Notes: generated by a model not told the origin, from the letters alone. 64,000 bases of DNA from Callorhinus ursinus (GCF_003265705.1 NW_020312828.1:56411701-56475700); one strand, 5' to 3'; positions 33,966 through 47,040 are shown, counted from the stretch's first letter. Made by a program: numbers and translations.

Positions 33966-36118
33966 CTTTCAATTTTCCCATTTGGCAATTTCAGATAGGT
34001 TCCTTTATTAAAATCCATTCCCCTAAGATTTGATCACAAAACACTGGAAACTTTGGACACAAACCCAGGGTTATATGTATTTTAAGAAAAATTAAATTAG
34101 GGTTATGATTAAAGTTATTTAATCCAATAATTGTATCCTTTAAACAAAACTACTGATTTTTATACTTCATCAGGAATTTATTTCAACAGGAGAGTATATG
34201 TGGTACAGCGTAATTCTTTGAGATCTCCTCAGGGACCTGGAAGTCTTTTTTCTCTTGAATATACCCTGCCTTTCCAACTCTCTTATGAACTTCAGGAAAG
34301 AGAAGGAAAATGCCATTTCCTCCCTTTGTATCCTCCCAAATGTGTCTGCCACAGTATTATTCATAAACACAGTGGGTAACCAATTTATTTTGCTAACTGA
34401 CTGAAAGAAGGTATCATTACATAATAAAATTTTCTTTTCTTCATAGCAATTAAAGTAAAAGAATGTATAAAAATTGTCATGAAGCTTCCAAATAAGATCT
34501 GTTTAGTAATGATAATTAGTAATAGAAATCGTTAGTTATTACATGATGCAGGGAATACTAATGAAGACAAAGGATATTTTGACTAATCTGCTTTCTGAAA
34601 TGTTCTTGATAATAAGTGTTAGAATGGGGTCAAAGTCATTTTCTTTATTTGAAATGGAAAGGTACTTCTAATGTTTCAAAATGAAAGCTTTGCAATCTGC
34701 CAGGAATTTTAATTTCTAAGCTGACAATGTTTGAGCATTTACATCTGATAACAGCTGTTATACTGCACATTCCATTCTTCTACCAGTTGCTTGCTCTTTC
34801 CACAAGTCAAAAGTGAAATATGGCTGACAGTAATGTGAAAAACACAATGCAACTTTGAACTTTGATCAAATTTCAATGTTATCAAATTATGTTAAATTGA
34901 CATGTTGATGACAATGTTCCATATTTCCACATCTGATATTGTTCTGCTGAAAAGCTATTTTCTTCTGAAAGGAAAATGGGAAGTGAAGTGGTTTGATTTA
35001 ATTGAAAAACTGATAAAAATAATCAATGGTGCTCTAGTTTTTGATACAAAAAAAGGTGGGAATGCTTTTCTATCTCTAGAGACTGCAGCAGATTAGATGA
35101 TGGGAATGGAATACGAAACAATTTGTAGATCCCTTTACTCTACTAAAAACCAAGTCACTAAAATTAATCTACTAATAAAACCATCAAAAACAATGGAACA
35201 AAGGTCATAGGAAGAGGAAATGACCTCATAAATATTTAAAATCTGTTGGATATATTTGCTTATGTTTAATACCAGTTGACTAAAACTTTGGCCTGTTTTG
35301 ATAATTCAAAAATAGGGAGAAAAAGGAATTAGATCCGACAGTGAGGGAGAAACAATGTTCAGTGGTCTGTGGACCGAGATAAAGAGTCAAGGAGTTCAAA
35401 TTGAAATACCAGAGGGCAATTGCAGTGAGCAGGTATGAGGGATCTCTCATGCTACATGATGTTTTTAGGATCATGCAGAAGAACTAGCTGCTCTGCTTGC
35501 AAAGCTGCAAACTTGTAAATCATGAGAAGCCCCAGAAGAAAGGGAGAGAAAAACCGATGTTAGAATCCCTGTTCATTTGCCGCTAGTCTTATTAGCAGAA
35601 GTGAGACATGGGACATCTTGCTTAGATAATGTGGAGGGTTGCTCACTCTAAGTTGCAGGTCAAGAATTGCTTTCAATTCTAGGAATTGATGCAAGAGAAG
35701 ACTTTCAAACTCAGAGGTGAATCTAGTTTTGCAATATTGGTAACAAGTTGAAATAACCAGTTATTCCAAACTCTTCCACGGTCTAGAAATATCTAAATGT
35801 ATCTGTTAATTATTTCACCACCTGCATGTACTCCTGTTTACTGTATAAATATAATGCCACTCACCAAACAGATCTCCAACATATCCAGTGTTTCACTCCT
35901 TGTACCCTGAACATGTTTTTACCTCTCTGCCTGACATGCACTATCCCCAGTCATTTGCTAGGAAGATTTATAATTATCTGTTGTCGTCTAGATCTAAGAA
36001 TATTGGTAGTTGGATCAAATACATGTTAGATATTTTTGGCAAGACTATTGCCTAAATAGTGATGTCATCTTCCATCATGTGATTAATAATGTCAGGCTGT
36101 CTCTCTCTTGCTCTCATT
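33966..36118. other. Unique DNA
   Basis: No recognised repeat or gene. Open frames at 34131-34379 and 34170-34370 overlap on opposite strands with no domain. 34600-34950 is unusually free of repeats and of simple AT runs, so it could hide a conserved non-coding element, but nothing in one sequence can show that. Confidence 0.45.
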
Positions 36119-36295
36119 TTTTAAGAGAGAGAGAGAAAGAGAGTGGGAGGGGCCAAGGGAGAGCGAGAGAATCTCAAGCAGACTTCCTGCTGAGCTGGGA
36201 GCAAAACATAGGGCTTGATCTCACGAACCTGAGATCATGACTTGAGCTAAAATCAAGAGTCAGCCGCTTAACCAATTAAGCCACCCAGGAGCCTC
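36119..36295 (-). mobile_element. CAN-SINE, minus strand, diverged
   Basis: ATTTTTTAAGAGAGAGAGAG, GGCTTGATCTCACGAACCTG, AGATCATGACTTGAGCTAAA and CCGCTTAACCAATTAAGCCA, with the head ending CCACCCAGGAGCCTC. The body is slightly short and older looking. Confidence 0.9.
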
Positions 36296-36369
36296 AGTTC
36301 TGCAATATTCTTAATCATTTTCTCCTTTTATCTGGTCTTTCTTCCTTCTCTCAATAATCTCCTTTTAGT

Positions 36370-37160
36370 ACTTAATTGAATGAATTTTGATTTTTTAAAA
36401 TTCACTCTTCTATATCTCTTAAACTTTTATATAATGTTTTATTCCCTCATCTCTCTGCTCCATTCTGTATCTAATTGGTTGACCCATCTATTACATTTTG
36501 CATTTATTTTTTCCTTTAGTATTTTTATAAATTGATAACTATGTCCAGTTTTTATAGTGTCTTACCTCTTATCAAAATTTTCAATTCCTTCTTGTATTTG
36601 TATAAATTTATTAAACACATGCATTTTATATTCTTTATGTAATACATATAAATTTAGCAGTCTGCTGTTGCTTTTTAAAAAAATTCTTATTCATGTTGAT
36701 CTGGGTCTCTTTGTTTAAAAGTCAGTTTATATCCCTTGTAACTATATTATAGAAATTGTTTGAGGTCATATTTTAAAATAATTCATCCAAGAATTTTTCC
36801 CTATCCTTTTGCCAGGTGATGGGGGGTTACTAAAAATCTTGAAACGGTTTAATTTTTAAATTGAGTCTCTTTGAACCACGTGGATAGTAATTCAGGCTTT
36901 CCTCAATGGAAGGCAGGATTGTGGTAAGAATTCTCAGTAAGAGTTTTTCATAACTCTCTTCCACCACAATTCCCTTCTGTCTCAAGGCTATGGTAGGCAA
37001 GAATCTGACCAAAATAAGTTTTTTTTTTAAATAATGTCTAAGTGTGTTTTATTTTAGATTGTTTCCAATAAATGAGCTGCCTTTCATAAATTCCAGCTTC
37101 ATGAAATGGCCTCTTGCAAAGTACAGTTAAAAATATGACAAATTCCAAGCTGCTCGGGAG
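36370..37160 (+). mobile_element. Possible ancient L1 3' UTR segment
   Basis: AT-rich sequence with TCAGTCTGCTGTTGC-like and TGATCTGGGTCTCTTTGTTT-like phrases recalling an old L1M 3' UTR. The evidence is weak and no edges are visible. Confidence 0.33.
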
Positions 37161-39000
37161 GAATTTACAGATGTCCTCTGGCCACATCCAGAGGTATCTT
37201 AGTTCTCTGAATATGCTTTTTCATTGTTTCTAGTTTGTAAGGATTTGTCTTCATCTCCTTTTAGCTTAATCATGCATTTTAAAATGTGGAAATTCTATCT
37301 TGTTTTCTTTATTTTTTCTTTTACTTTTTGTGTTCTCCCTACATTAAACCTATAACTTTGTGAGGGAAATAAACAATTTTAATTAATTTACCTGAAAAGT
37401 CTGTAATTCCAAAAGTCAAATATGTGTTATCATCCTCACGTATAATATAATCAAAAGACAGAATATATTGTTTGGCACAACATTGAGGTACTCTCTGTAG
37501 AACTAAAATTGTTCCATGTCTCTCAGGCAACATCCCACATTGAAATTGATTAGTTCTATCCATTCATTCATTTATTTACTTACGTCCTCTTGCCATTACC
37601 GTAAACTTCTAATTTTATAGACTAATTAATTCATAGCACTAATCAATCTGATTATGCACTTCCAATGAACAAATGAAGATATTTATCATTGTTACTTTTA
37701 ATGAATAAGATTTATTTTTTCATCTGTTGTAAATGTAAACATGCTTCTTGATAAGAAATAATTTTCTAAAAAGCCATGTCTAAATTAAATCCTAATAAAC
37801 ATGACTATATCACTTAATAGATTTTTTCTCCAATATTTGTGTGTCTCAATAATGGACAATAAATTGTTTACAAAATGAATCTATTTTTCTTCATGTTTCA
37901 TTTGTGGTATGCATCTTGATATTTAAAGTTTGGTGACATTCATTTTGTCCTATCTGTGATACAACTCTAATATGAAATGCTGACCTAATAAAAATGGATT
38001 ACTTTTTTCCCCTTTAAGTGACCCTATGTCATCTGGAAATAACATATGTTTAACCATATATGGGATAATTGGTTCTAAACGATATCTTTTCCATTCCAGA
38101 GTCCATGAACACTTCTAATGGATCAATAACAGATGTAAAATGCAGAGTGATTATAAAAATGTTCAATTAATTAAACCATGAAATATAGTTAAGCTGAGGT
38201 TAAAATATTAACTTTCTTTATATTTGTGGAATACTTATTTTAGTTCAGCCTTCTCTTTTCCAAATACCTTTCTTGTCCATCATCATTATAAAGCACCACT
38301 ACCAATATCACTTAGAAGAAGAATTGAATAATACTTACTTACTTGATCAGAGTTTTAATAATATAAATAATATTTTCTGTAAAACATGAGATTCAGATGC
38401 TTATTTAGAACTTGCTATAAAAAAAGTGGGACACTCTTTTCTGTCCCACTGGGTATCTCTCATATTTCTGATGGATTATTATTCTTCAAGCTCCACAAGA
38501 AGAAAAAAGGCTGTTCTTAACAAATTTTGGGATCAGTAATAGAAAATATTACAGAACGTCAATCAATATATTTGCCAAATAATGTTTCACTTTATATGTC
38601 TGTGACAAAGCAGGATTTCGGCCAAACTATGGCTGGTCCATCCATATACCTTTTGCTGTGAAGGGTAATTTAAAGTACAAAATTTGAAGTTAAGGGGATA
38701 CCTGGGAGAGAACTGGGTTGAGATTTATGATCCTTTTTCTACAGTTTCTAGTACATTTATTATAATGCCCAGAATGATCATGATTGAGATCAGTGAGCAA
38801 GAAGAAACACTTAAAATTTACGGAGCTCATTATTGGGTCCTAACCAGTTGTGAACTATACTCTTTGGGGTTCAACATGTGATTGAATCAGAAAACATAGC
38901 CTCATTTGGTCTCTCTACCACATGGGTTGCTTTCTTTATAATAGCACTGTTTATGAGTGAACTTTATGAAGTGTAACAGTGAGATATATGGCCCATGGCA
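37161..39000. other. Unique AT-rich DNA
   Basis: No recognised feature. Confidence 0.5.
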
Positions 39001-39171
39001 GTAAATATATATGTATTTATATTTTTAAATAAATTTACATTTTATTTATATGCTTATATGTTATACATACTTATATAAATATATATTTACATATATGTTA
39101 GTATATTTATATGTTATATATATTTACTTTGTGTATATATTACTATATATATTTGCACACACATATATGTA
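39001..39171. repeat. AT-rich low-complexity tract
   Basis: A degenerate run of TATATAT, ATTTATAT and TTATATG words ending GCACACACATATATG, possibly a decayed TA microsatellite. Confidence 0.85.
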
Positions 39172-39244
39172 GTTCATTTTAAATACTGCATTGCTTTCTG
39201 TCTTTTCATATTATTTACAATGTGGTAGTAATAAACTTTGCTTT

Positions 39245-39465
39245 TCTTCGAATTTTTATTAAATTCTAGTTAGTTAACATATAGTGTAATATTGGTTTCA
39301 AGAGTAGAATTTAGTGATTAGTCACTTACACATAACACCCAGTGCTCAACACAAGTGTCTCCTCAAAACCCATCACCCATATAGCCCCTTCCCCCACCGA
39401 CCTCCCCTCCATCAACCCTCAGTTTGTTGTCCATAGTTAAGAGTCTCTTATGGTTTTCCAGAGTG
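39245..39465 (-). mobile_element. Carnivoran L1 3' UTR end, 5'-truncated
   Basis: TTTTTATTAAATTCTAGTTA, ACACCCAGTGCTCAACACAA, AACCCATCACCCATATAGCC, CCATCAACCCTCAGTTTGTT and CCATAGTTAAGAGTCTCTTA are the reverse complement of the L1 3' UTR, similar to 1247-1453. Confidence 0.87.
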
Positions 39466-40548
39466 GCTATATCTGTATAGCTGATTTCCAGAAATGGAAC
39501 TATGGAACTGTTGAATCTCAAAGATAGCTTAATCCAATTTACTTTTCCTTTCTAACATGTGTGCTTCTTATTTAATATTTTTTCAACTTATTTGGAAATG
39601 GATACATCAAATTCATTTTCTGATTTGGAATATAAGCTCTGACAAAATACCTTGATCTATTTTTACTACATAAAATATACAAATTCTACATTGTGATATT
39701 TCAGATTTTTTTTAACACATTTCAAATGAAAACAGTTTGGATTTTTGTTTCCAGGAAACACATATTGAATATGACTTGTTTAGCACTCAAATGAGTGACT
39801 CATGCATTATGGCGCTGTTTCTACATATAACTACAGAAATAGGCAGGTGGCTTCTCAGAAGTAAAAAACATGATAGAGCTCCTCCTGCAGATTTCACAAA
39901 AGTGTTTCACAAAAGAATGGTCATTTTCTTTGTTGGTTTTCAGAAAAAGAGAAAAAAACAAACATTTTTTATTCAAATATATTGACAGAGATCTTGCTGA
40001 AATTGTTCCAGTTTTGAATGGAGATCTTTATTTCAAATATGTGTACAGCTTAACATGCCTTTTGTCCAGCTGTCCTGCCTGGATTGCTCATAAATATTAT
40101 GTGAATCATTCGATCTGGGATCCTGATTCCGGATGCTTGGCCCATAAGTGTGTTCCCTTCACTACTCATATTTCCCTTGCACGCTTGTTTCCCTTGTTTT
40201 AGGTGACCTCTCTAAGCTTGACAACACACTTTCCTTTCATAATCAGATGTCTTATCTGGTCAATTATCTAGTTGAAAACCTCTCTAGTCTATTCCATCCC
40301 TGTAGGGTGATTGACTCTAACATCGTTAATCTTAGTTGAATTTGCTTAAAAAACAAAAACAAATCAAGAACAAAACTTGTCTTATAGAATGACACAGAAT
40401 ATAGACATTTTGTTTAATTAACAAAAAAAGGGTAATATCTTCTATTATCCAGCAATTTCTAAGTTTATAGAGACACCATGGACCAGTGGGAAACTACTCA
40501 ACCAAGTGATGAATCCCACATTGCGTTCTGTCCTCCATGTCATAAAAA
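39466..40548. other. Unique DNA
   Basis: Open frames at 39737-39985 and 39870-40202 share sequence in different frames and show no domain. No gene is supported. Confidence 0.5.
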
Positions 40549-40686
40549 CTGTGTAATATTAGGCAAAACAAAGAAATAAGAAAACCTACGTAATATTAAG
40601 CAAGACAAATTAAAAAAAAACTGTATAATATAAAGCAAAACAAATTAAAAAAAAAATCTGTGTAATATTGAGCAAGCCAAATAAGC
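40549..40686. repeat. Four-copy minisatellite, unit about 36 bp
   Basis: Copies start at 40549, 40586, 40621 and 40658 (spacings 37, 35 and 37). Each begins CTGTGTAATATTAGGCAAAA or a close variant (CTACGTAATATTAAGCAAGA, CTGTATAATATAAAGCAAAA, CTGTGTAATATTGAGCAAGC) and continues into an A-rich spacer. Confidence 0.92.
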
Positions 40687-40789
40687 TTTCTAGGCTTAGG
40701 CCTCTAAAATGGTGAACACATATTGACTGGCCTACATTGTAAGCTAAGTGTGATGATTAAATAAAAATAATGTCTTTTGTATTAGGTAA

Positions 40790-40965
40790 GTGCTGTTCAA
40801 GCACTTTCTTAAACACCTGATGGGTTCAGGAAGAATTCAACATTTTATCCCACTTTTGAGAAATAAAAAAGTAAGACTCAAGGGCGTTGAATGATTCATA
40901 TAAGATATTAAATCAAAACAAGACCCAAAGATTTCTGATTTCTACTCTATTTTGGATTTCCTGTG
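40790..40965 (-). mobile_element. Possible MIR element, minus orientation
   Basis: CAACATTTTATCCCACTTTT, GAGAAATAAAAAAGTAAGAC, TCAAGGGCGTTGAATGATTC and ATATTAAATCAAAACAAGAC resemble a strongly diverged reverse MIR. Confidence 0.42.
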
Positions 40966-41340
40966 CAAAATGTAGGAAGTGTGACTGGCTCCTTAACTGA
41001 GTCTTACAAACATGGCAATTAGGTTATATTTGATAGTAACCATGATGACAGCTATATTTTACAGTGTTTATAAATTTGCTTTAACATTATGAAAGGATTT
41101 TTAACTTCTCATCTCCATTTATATATAATTTTATAGGACTAAAACAAATATCGAGGCTTTTAAAAAATCTTTCAGGAGTAAAAATACTTTAATTCATTCT
41201 GAGTTGTCACCAAAAAGATATCTGAAGCACTGACATCATTCAGTAGGGATGGCAAGCGGCCTTTTAAAAATCATCTTTTTAAAGGTGACTCAGTGATGGA
41301 AAGGTGCCATTTGCCCTACCACATTAAAACCCTCAGTCAT
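40966..41340. other. Unique DNA
   Basis: Nothing recognised. Confidence 0.5.
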
Positions 41341-41589
41341 TTAACTGCTCATATGGCCAACACTGACCCAGATGTCAAGCTGTGAACCACAGTTCTCCAC
41401 AGCAACAGCTGGTTCCTTGGCAGCTTCATTAAGCGTCTGCACTAGCCCCTGTAATATTGTCTGTAGGTCTCGCACATCATTATGCTCCTGATAGCTGCCT
41501 TGGGCTCTTGTGTCCTTCTGCTTAACTTGTCCCCTTGACTGATATGTTTCCACATATTTTGCTAATTTTGTTAATTTATTTTTTGGCAA
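41341..41589 (-). other. Unidentified 82-codon open frame (possible retrocopy fragment)
   Basis: The frame reads on the minus strand from a TTG codon, starts with PKNKLTKLAKYVETYQSRGQ, ends near LDIWVSVGHMSS and stops within 41341-41343. Unlike most frames here it has a balanced, soluble-protein composition. A likely amphipathic helix lies around residues 35-55 (NDVRDLQTILQGLVQTLNEA), and it is not low-complexity or repeat-derived. There is no ATG at the start, no obvious A-tail downstream on the minus strand, and no splice context I can prove. I do not recognise the protein. It could be a fragment of a processed pseudogene, an isolated exon or chance. Confidence 0.3.
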
Positions 41590-41595
41590 TCATCA

Positions 41596-42689
41596 TTTGC
41601 TTCTTATGTACATGAAAGGCCATGCGTGGACAAAATAAAATCTATAATTACTTTCCATCTTAATTCACTGAGAGGTAAACTTAAATCTATTAAAATCTCA
41701 ACATGGAAAAAGTGTTTTCCTGCTACCCCTTCTCAAACTAAAACAGAGTGTTATTTATATGATTTATATGTACGAATAATGATCAAATCCATTCTTCCCT
41801 TGAGAAGGGAACTCATAATCCTTAACCACAGGACAAAAGGTATCACCACGTTTATCTGTTGGCATTTTCCTTCCTATTAACTGAATTACTAAAGTGTCTG
41901 AAAATTCATACTTAGATAAAAGTGAGAACAGATAAACCTATCAATACATTAATTATATGTCTCTAAACAATCAGCTACACAAATTGACAAGAGTACCCTT
42001 CCAGTGGCTATCTACTTGGTGTTAGAGAAATTTGGAAAGGGAAGTGGCCTGAGTTTAGGTTATGTATGGAATCATGTGAAGTACTGAATGGCTTAGTCTA
42101 GGAAGAAAAGACCAGAGAATCAAAGGGAAGAGGTCTGGAGCAAAGACATGAGATTGTACATAAGGAAAGACCAGTAAACTGTTCTCACAGAAATAGAATG
42201 AGTTTGCCTTTCCTATCTGCAAAGCCTTAGCCAGTGCTACTCTCTTCAAGCTTAAAAAGTGTTTGTCCAGTGGGATGGGATCTCACATAGTATCACATAT
42301 GTCACATCCAACCAGGGGACCCCCTTAAACAGTAAAGAAGGTATGAAGTGAGCCAACGAGCATGGGATACTCTGGTCATTTTATCTAGAACTTGGTGGGC
42401 ATATAGAGCATTGGAATAGCCTGTTGGAGATAAAGTAAAAGTACCAGCTCAGATGGGATATTGTCCCCCAGGAAGCAATTTACACATTGAGCCAAAGAAC
42501 TTTCTATGGTACTGTATTCCAGTAGGAAAAATACATGGGTCTGGGAACTAGGAGGTAGAAGTAAAAGTGGCCTCACAAATCTGGGCTTTGGCGAGTTTGA
42601 TGTCCTATTCTGCCCCTGGAGGAATCCTTCCACCAGGGGACACAGCAAAGGTCCAATTAAATAAAAAGTATAACTGTTGCCTGTAGACT
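41596..42689. other. Unique DNA
   Basis: No recognised repeat. The minus-strand frame at 42385-42648 has no recognisable domain. Confidence 0.5.
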
Positions 42690-43245
42690 AATTTTTTATC
42701 ATATTTTCATTGTGGACTGTACATTATAGAGACTTTGGGGTCTGGTATTGTACATTTATTAGTGTTGACTCCTCCCAGCAAATAGTAAAATTGTTGGCTG
42801 ATCAATTAGATCTTGTGGTGATTTGGTTTTATGTTCTATTAGTGTTCGTGTAATGGTGAGTGTTTACTAAACCCATATAACTTATTTAGACTTAAACATC
42901 GAACTATATTGTGCTTGATGTTCAACCCCTAAAATCCACTCAATCCTTTCAACCTTCCATCAAGTCCATTTCTTCTGGGTGCGCTGGTGTCTCCCTGATA
43001 CATGTGTAATTCAGGGTTCAACCAGGGATTTGAGAGGACTTTAAGCAAAGATCTGGGGGCTTCCCCTGCTGGAAGTCCTTCCCAGGATTTCCTCCTTTAA
43101 TTTCCAGCTGATTTAGCAGCCCTAAACTCTGACACTTCAAGCCAAAGCTCTGTGGCTCTCTCTTTGAGTATTGGCTGACCCATGTTGTTCAGGCTCAGGA
43201 GTGTCCTCAGGAAAAAGCCATATAGAGATGGATCTTATCTAGTGT
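42690..43245 (+). mobile_element. Possible ancient L1 3' UTR segment
   Basis: CATTGTGGACTGTACATTAT, AGAGACTTTGGGGTCTGGTA and GTTGGCTGATCAATTAGATC resemble the old L1 3' UTR type also suggested near 1650. The family is not assigned. Confidence 0.38.
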
Positions 43246-43896
43246 GCTTTCTTTCAAACATAAAATGCCCTTTAATTTCTGTCTGTTTTTGGGCACTCTG
43301 TCATGCCATTATATAGTATTTCTGTTAAATATTTTATCCAGTATTTATAACTGTTATAACTATTATTGGCTAGTACTATTCTTAATTATTGGACTGAAAT
43401 GCCAATTAATTATTTTTTTATTATTCTATGCCTCCTCTCTATAAGTTTGAATTCAACTTTGGTATAGAAAACAATCCTCCTAGTACTTTTTTAAAGGTAA
43501 AATTAATTCAGAATACCCAAACAATTGAATATCTGAGGCCAAAGAGCAGAAAGCATGGCCTACCAGAATTCACCATACCTAGGCTAGAGATGCAAATGTA
43601 GGAAGTAGTGGAGCCAGGGCTAGGGTTATTCAGAAGCTGGGACTATATCAGGCCATTCTGGCAAGGTTTAGAACCATGAAGGATACTCAGCTGCTTCCAA
43701 ATATATTGCCTGGGTCAGAGAGAAAGGAAGAGAACCCCCAGGCTAGCCTCTTCCTTCTGTTCAGTAAATTCCTGTTAGTAACTTCCATTGGCTGAATCCA
43801 GCAGCAGGTTGACAGATAAGGGAATCTGAGAAGTGGAAATGGAGTCTGTAGATGTCACCTCCCCTGCAATACTGAGCAGAACAAGGTATGAGCAAG
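43246..43896. other. Unique or unassigned ancient repeat-like DNA
   Basis: CTTCCATTGGCTGAATCCAG followed by CAGCAGGTTGACAGATAAGG hints at an old dispersed repeat I cannot name. No gene is visible. Confidence 0.35.
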
Positions 43897-43910
43897 AAAG
43901 AGATTTGAGG

Positions 43911-44095
43911 GGCGCCTGGGTTGTTCAGTCGGTTGTGTCTGCCTTCCAATTGAGTCCTCCATTGGGCTCCCTGCTCAGCAGGGAGTCTGCTTCTCCCTCT
44001 GCCCCTCACCCCGATTGTGCTCTCTCTGTCTCTCTCATGCGTGCTCTCTCTCTCAAATAAGTAAAATTTTTTTAAAAATTTAAAAAAAATTAAAA
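43911..44095 (+). mobile_element. CAN-SINE, plus strand
   Basis: The head is GGCGCCTGGGTTGTTCAGTC, the tail AAATAAGTAAAATTTTTTTA followed by A-rich sequence. The 14-bp target-site duplication AAAGAGATTTGAGG lies at 43897-43910 and 44096-44109. About 20 bp are missing in the middle of the tRNA-related part (TCATGATCC... box absent), so its B box is lost. Confidence 0.94.
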
Positions 44096-44109
44096 AAAGA
44101 GATTTGAGG

Positions 44110-47040
44110 TCAAATAATACCAGAAGAGAAATCATTCTCCATACTTTTAAAAAACATATATTTTTATGATTATCCAAGAACTTATAATTCGCATGTTTAA
44201 TTTATATGAGTTTAAAGTTATGAAATAGTTTTTTTCTTCCTACTACATAATGCAAGTGATTGAGAACATTTTAACATTATAAACACATTTATGAATTGTT
44301 AGGCTTATATGTTATTGTGATTTTAATGCTGCCTCATTTATTTTAACCCAACTATGTATCATTATTACAATTAATCTTTTATGCAGTCAGTTTTTATTTA
44401 TATGTATCACCTATGTACAATTTTTTTTGTTCTTCATTCCTTCTTGCATCTTACAGCCTTAATGGATGTCTCTGTGTCACAAGTGTGTTCTTTAGAATTT
44501 ATTTAGGGAAATTCTGCTTATGGCAAATAATTTTAGTCTGAATATGATATTTGTATAACCCTAATTTTTGAAAAGTTCTTTCAAAAAGGATAGGATTCTT
44601 TACTTTTGGTAATTTTCTTTCAGCACAGTAAACACAGCATTCTGCTGTTTCCTGGCTTCTATTATTAATATTGAAAGGTGTGTTGTCAGTCCACCTTTTG
44701 TTCCTTTGAAGCAAAAAATTATGAAAATATGCCAATAAATATGATTCTCAAAATATAAATAATTTTTGGGTTCCATTCTGGGATCAATCTGAGAAAACTA
44801 GGCTCACAGATTACTTCATTTCAGACTATATAGAAAGAAAAGTCTCCTGTAAAGCAAGAGATTCTCTAATGTATACATCCTTTATTTGGAAGATAGACTA
44901 ATACATATATTTCTCCCTACTGGACTTTTCCATTGCTATACTGGTTAAGTAAAATATGAACCAATAAGAGAGCTGTTATTATACACTAAAACTAATTTAT
45001 TTTTCCCCATGAGTATTTTTATACATTTTATCAAGTTTATTCACATAAATGGAGAATGAGCATGACAATGCTTTAATTTGTTGAGAAAACAGCAATGCTA
45101 TAGAGTAAGCTTCTCATTTTCCCATACTTCTATTATTTTCCCCTCTTTTCATCTCTATTCATTTTAAGAGCCATTTTACCAAAATACAAAAGTGAGGCAT
45201 ATACAATAATATCAGCTATAATTTTTTAGAACTTGCTTCTAATCACCAGCTCATTTTCATTTATATCAGGATGTTTTTCAGCAGAGTACAGCAGAAAAAA
45301 AGCTACTATAATGTAAATATCCTAAAATACACTGTGTTTAAAAGATAACAATATTAACATAGGCCATGAGGAAATGTTGCCAAATTTTAGGATGTCCAGG
45401 GACATTAATCCAAAAATTACTGTCAAGCAATTAATAAGGAACATCTTTCGTCTTTAGTATTACAGGTAGGTAGGATTGACAATTTCTTACCCAAATTAGA
45501 ATTCTCTACCTAATTAGAATTGTAGGAATGAGCTAATTTTTCTTGTAAACTAAACAATATAAATATTCATAGCAGTCATGTATTAGAAGAACATAAATTT
45601 AAAAAATATTTTATTCTCATAAACTGATAAATATTTCTCAAATATTTTATTCTGGTAACCACAAGTGAAAAACTGGATACGGTTTGGCATAGTGCAATAG
45701 AATTTTATGTGCAATTTATGATAGAATGTTCTAAACCAAAAGTTCTATAAAATTACATAGCCAGTTACATTGGTTTTCTAGTTGATAGGCCATAAAAACA
45801 CAGTGAAAAAGAGATGTAAAATAGGCTACATTTTGCCTTCCTACTCTGAAAGAATGTTGTTGACAAGAGTTCCATATTGGGGAGGAATATGAGCTAAAAG
45901 AGTATGGAGCCAGTTCTTCAACAAACCATGGGTTAATTTTACATTTGCTATGAAAATTGATAATGAATCAGTCAAATTTCTTTGCAGTTCTTATATACAG
46001 ATGAAAATGTAATAGTAGCTAGTATTTATATTGTACTTTGTTTTCTTCAATATTTTGAAACACTTATTAATCAATGCAATGGCCAATTTTTGGAAACAAT
46101 TTTGTTAATTCTTAATATCCAAACATTATAGTTGATTAATTTAAACCAACTGCAGTCATTTTATTCACTTTAGTAGAGCTCAACTTAGAAAAAGTTATGT
46201 TACCAAGTTCTGGGCAAATGCCAGGCAAATTAGGGTCTGCTAGAATGCTTTTTGAAATAGGATAAGGAGGAAGAGATGATAGATAGATAGGTAGATAGAC
46301 ACATAGATGGATTGACAGAAAGACAGATTGAGATTGAAAGTGGCAGTCTCTTTTACTTTTGGTTATTGTCTCGCAATATGACCTGAAATATCTGGAACCA
46401 CCTTGAACCAAGTATTGTTCTACGAATAAAATAAAAATTTCAGAGATAGCAAAGCAGGAAGATTTAAAGAATGTGGGTAATTGTCTTTGAACCACTGAAT
46501 TTACCAATCCTGGGATCGTCATACCTTCGGATATTTTTTAATGTGAGATTATAAATTTTGTTATTGCTTAAATCACTTTGAGTTTATTTTCCACTAGCTG
46601 CAAATGTATGCTAATTCACTCCCCTTATTGAAGAAATGAGGAAGCCATGAACCATAAGGAATGAGGAACTAAGTAAAATGCCCCCAGCTACTCAGCATAT
46701 ATCCAAGTTATAAACCTAAATATGCCCTCACCTAAAGCCTACCCTCATTTCATTACATCACAGGAATTAGTTAACATTTGTCCATAGTGGAGGTTATTTA
46801 GGTTTATAGAAAATTCAACAATTTTTTAATTGTTCCCCATAACATCTTGGGAAGTTCAATTACAAGAAAATAGACATACATTGAAGAATGTCTTTCTCTG
46901 ACTATTTAAAAGCAGGGACAAAATTGATACCTTAATCTGTATGGAATGATTCTTAATGCAAACAAATTTGCAATTCTATTTGCAAAATTTATAAAAATTT
47001 CCAAAATCCAGATTGCAATTCTAACTACCACAAGAGGAGA
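44110..47040. other. Unique AT-rich DNA
   Basis: No gene seen. The longest frame (46136-46522 minus, 128 codons) runs through the GATA microsatellite region and has no recognisable domain. A weak MIR-like segment may lie at 46565-46760. Confidence 0.5.
46276..46315. repeat. Imperfect (GATA)n microsatellite
   Basis: GATGATAGATAGATAGGTAG followed by ATAGACACATAGATGG. Confidence 0.85.

Noticed and set aside
39737..40202. Overlapping frames at 39.7-40.2 kb as a gene
   Set aside because: Two frames share the same DNA in different phases, have no domain and no exon-like borders.
40549..40686. CRISPR-like array
   Set aside because: Four similar units of about 36 bp are adjacent copies that include the A-rich spacer. 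There are no unrelated spacers between conserved repeats, and the context is mammalian.
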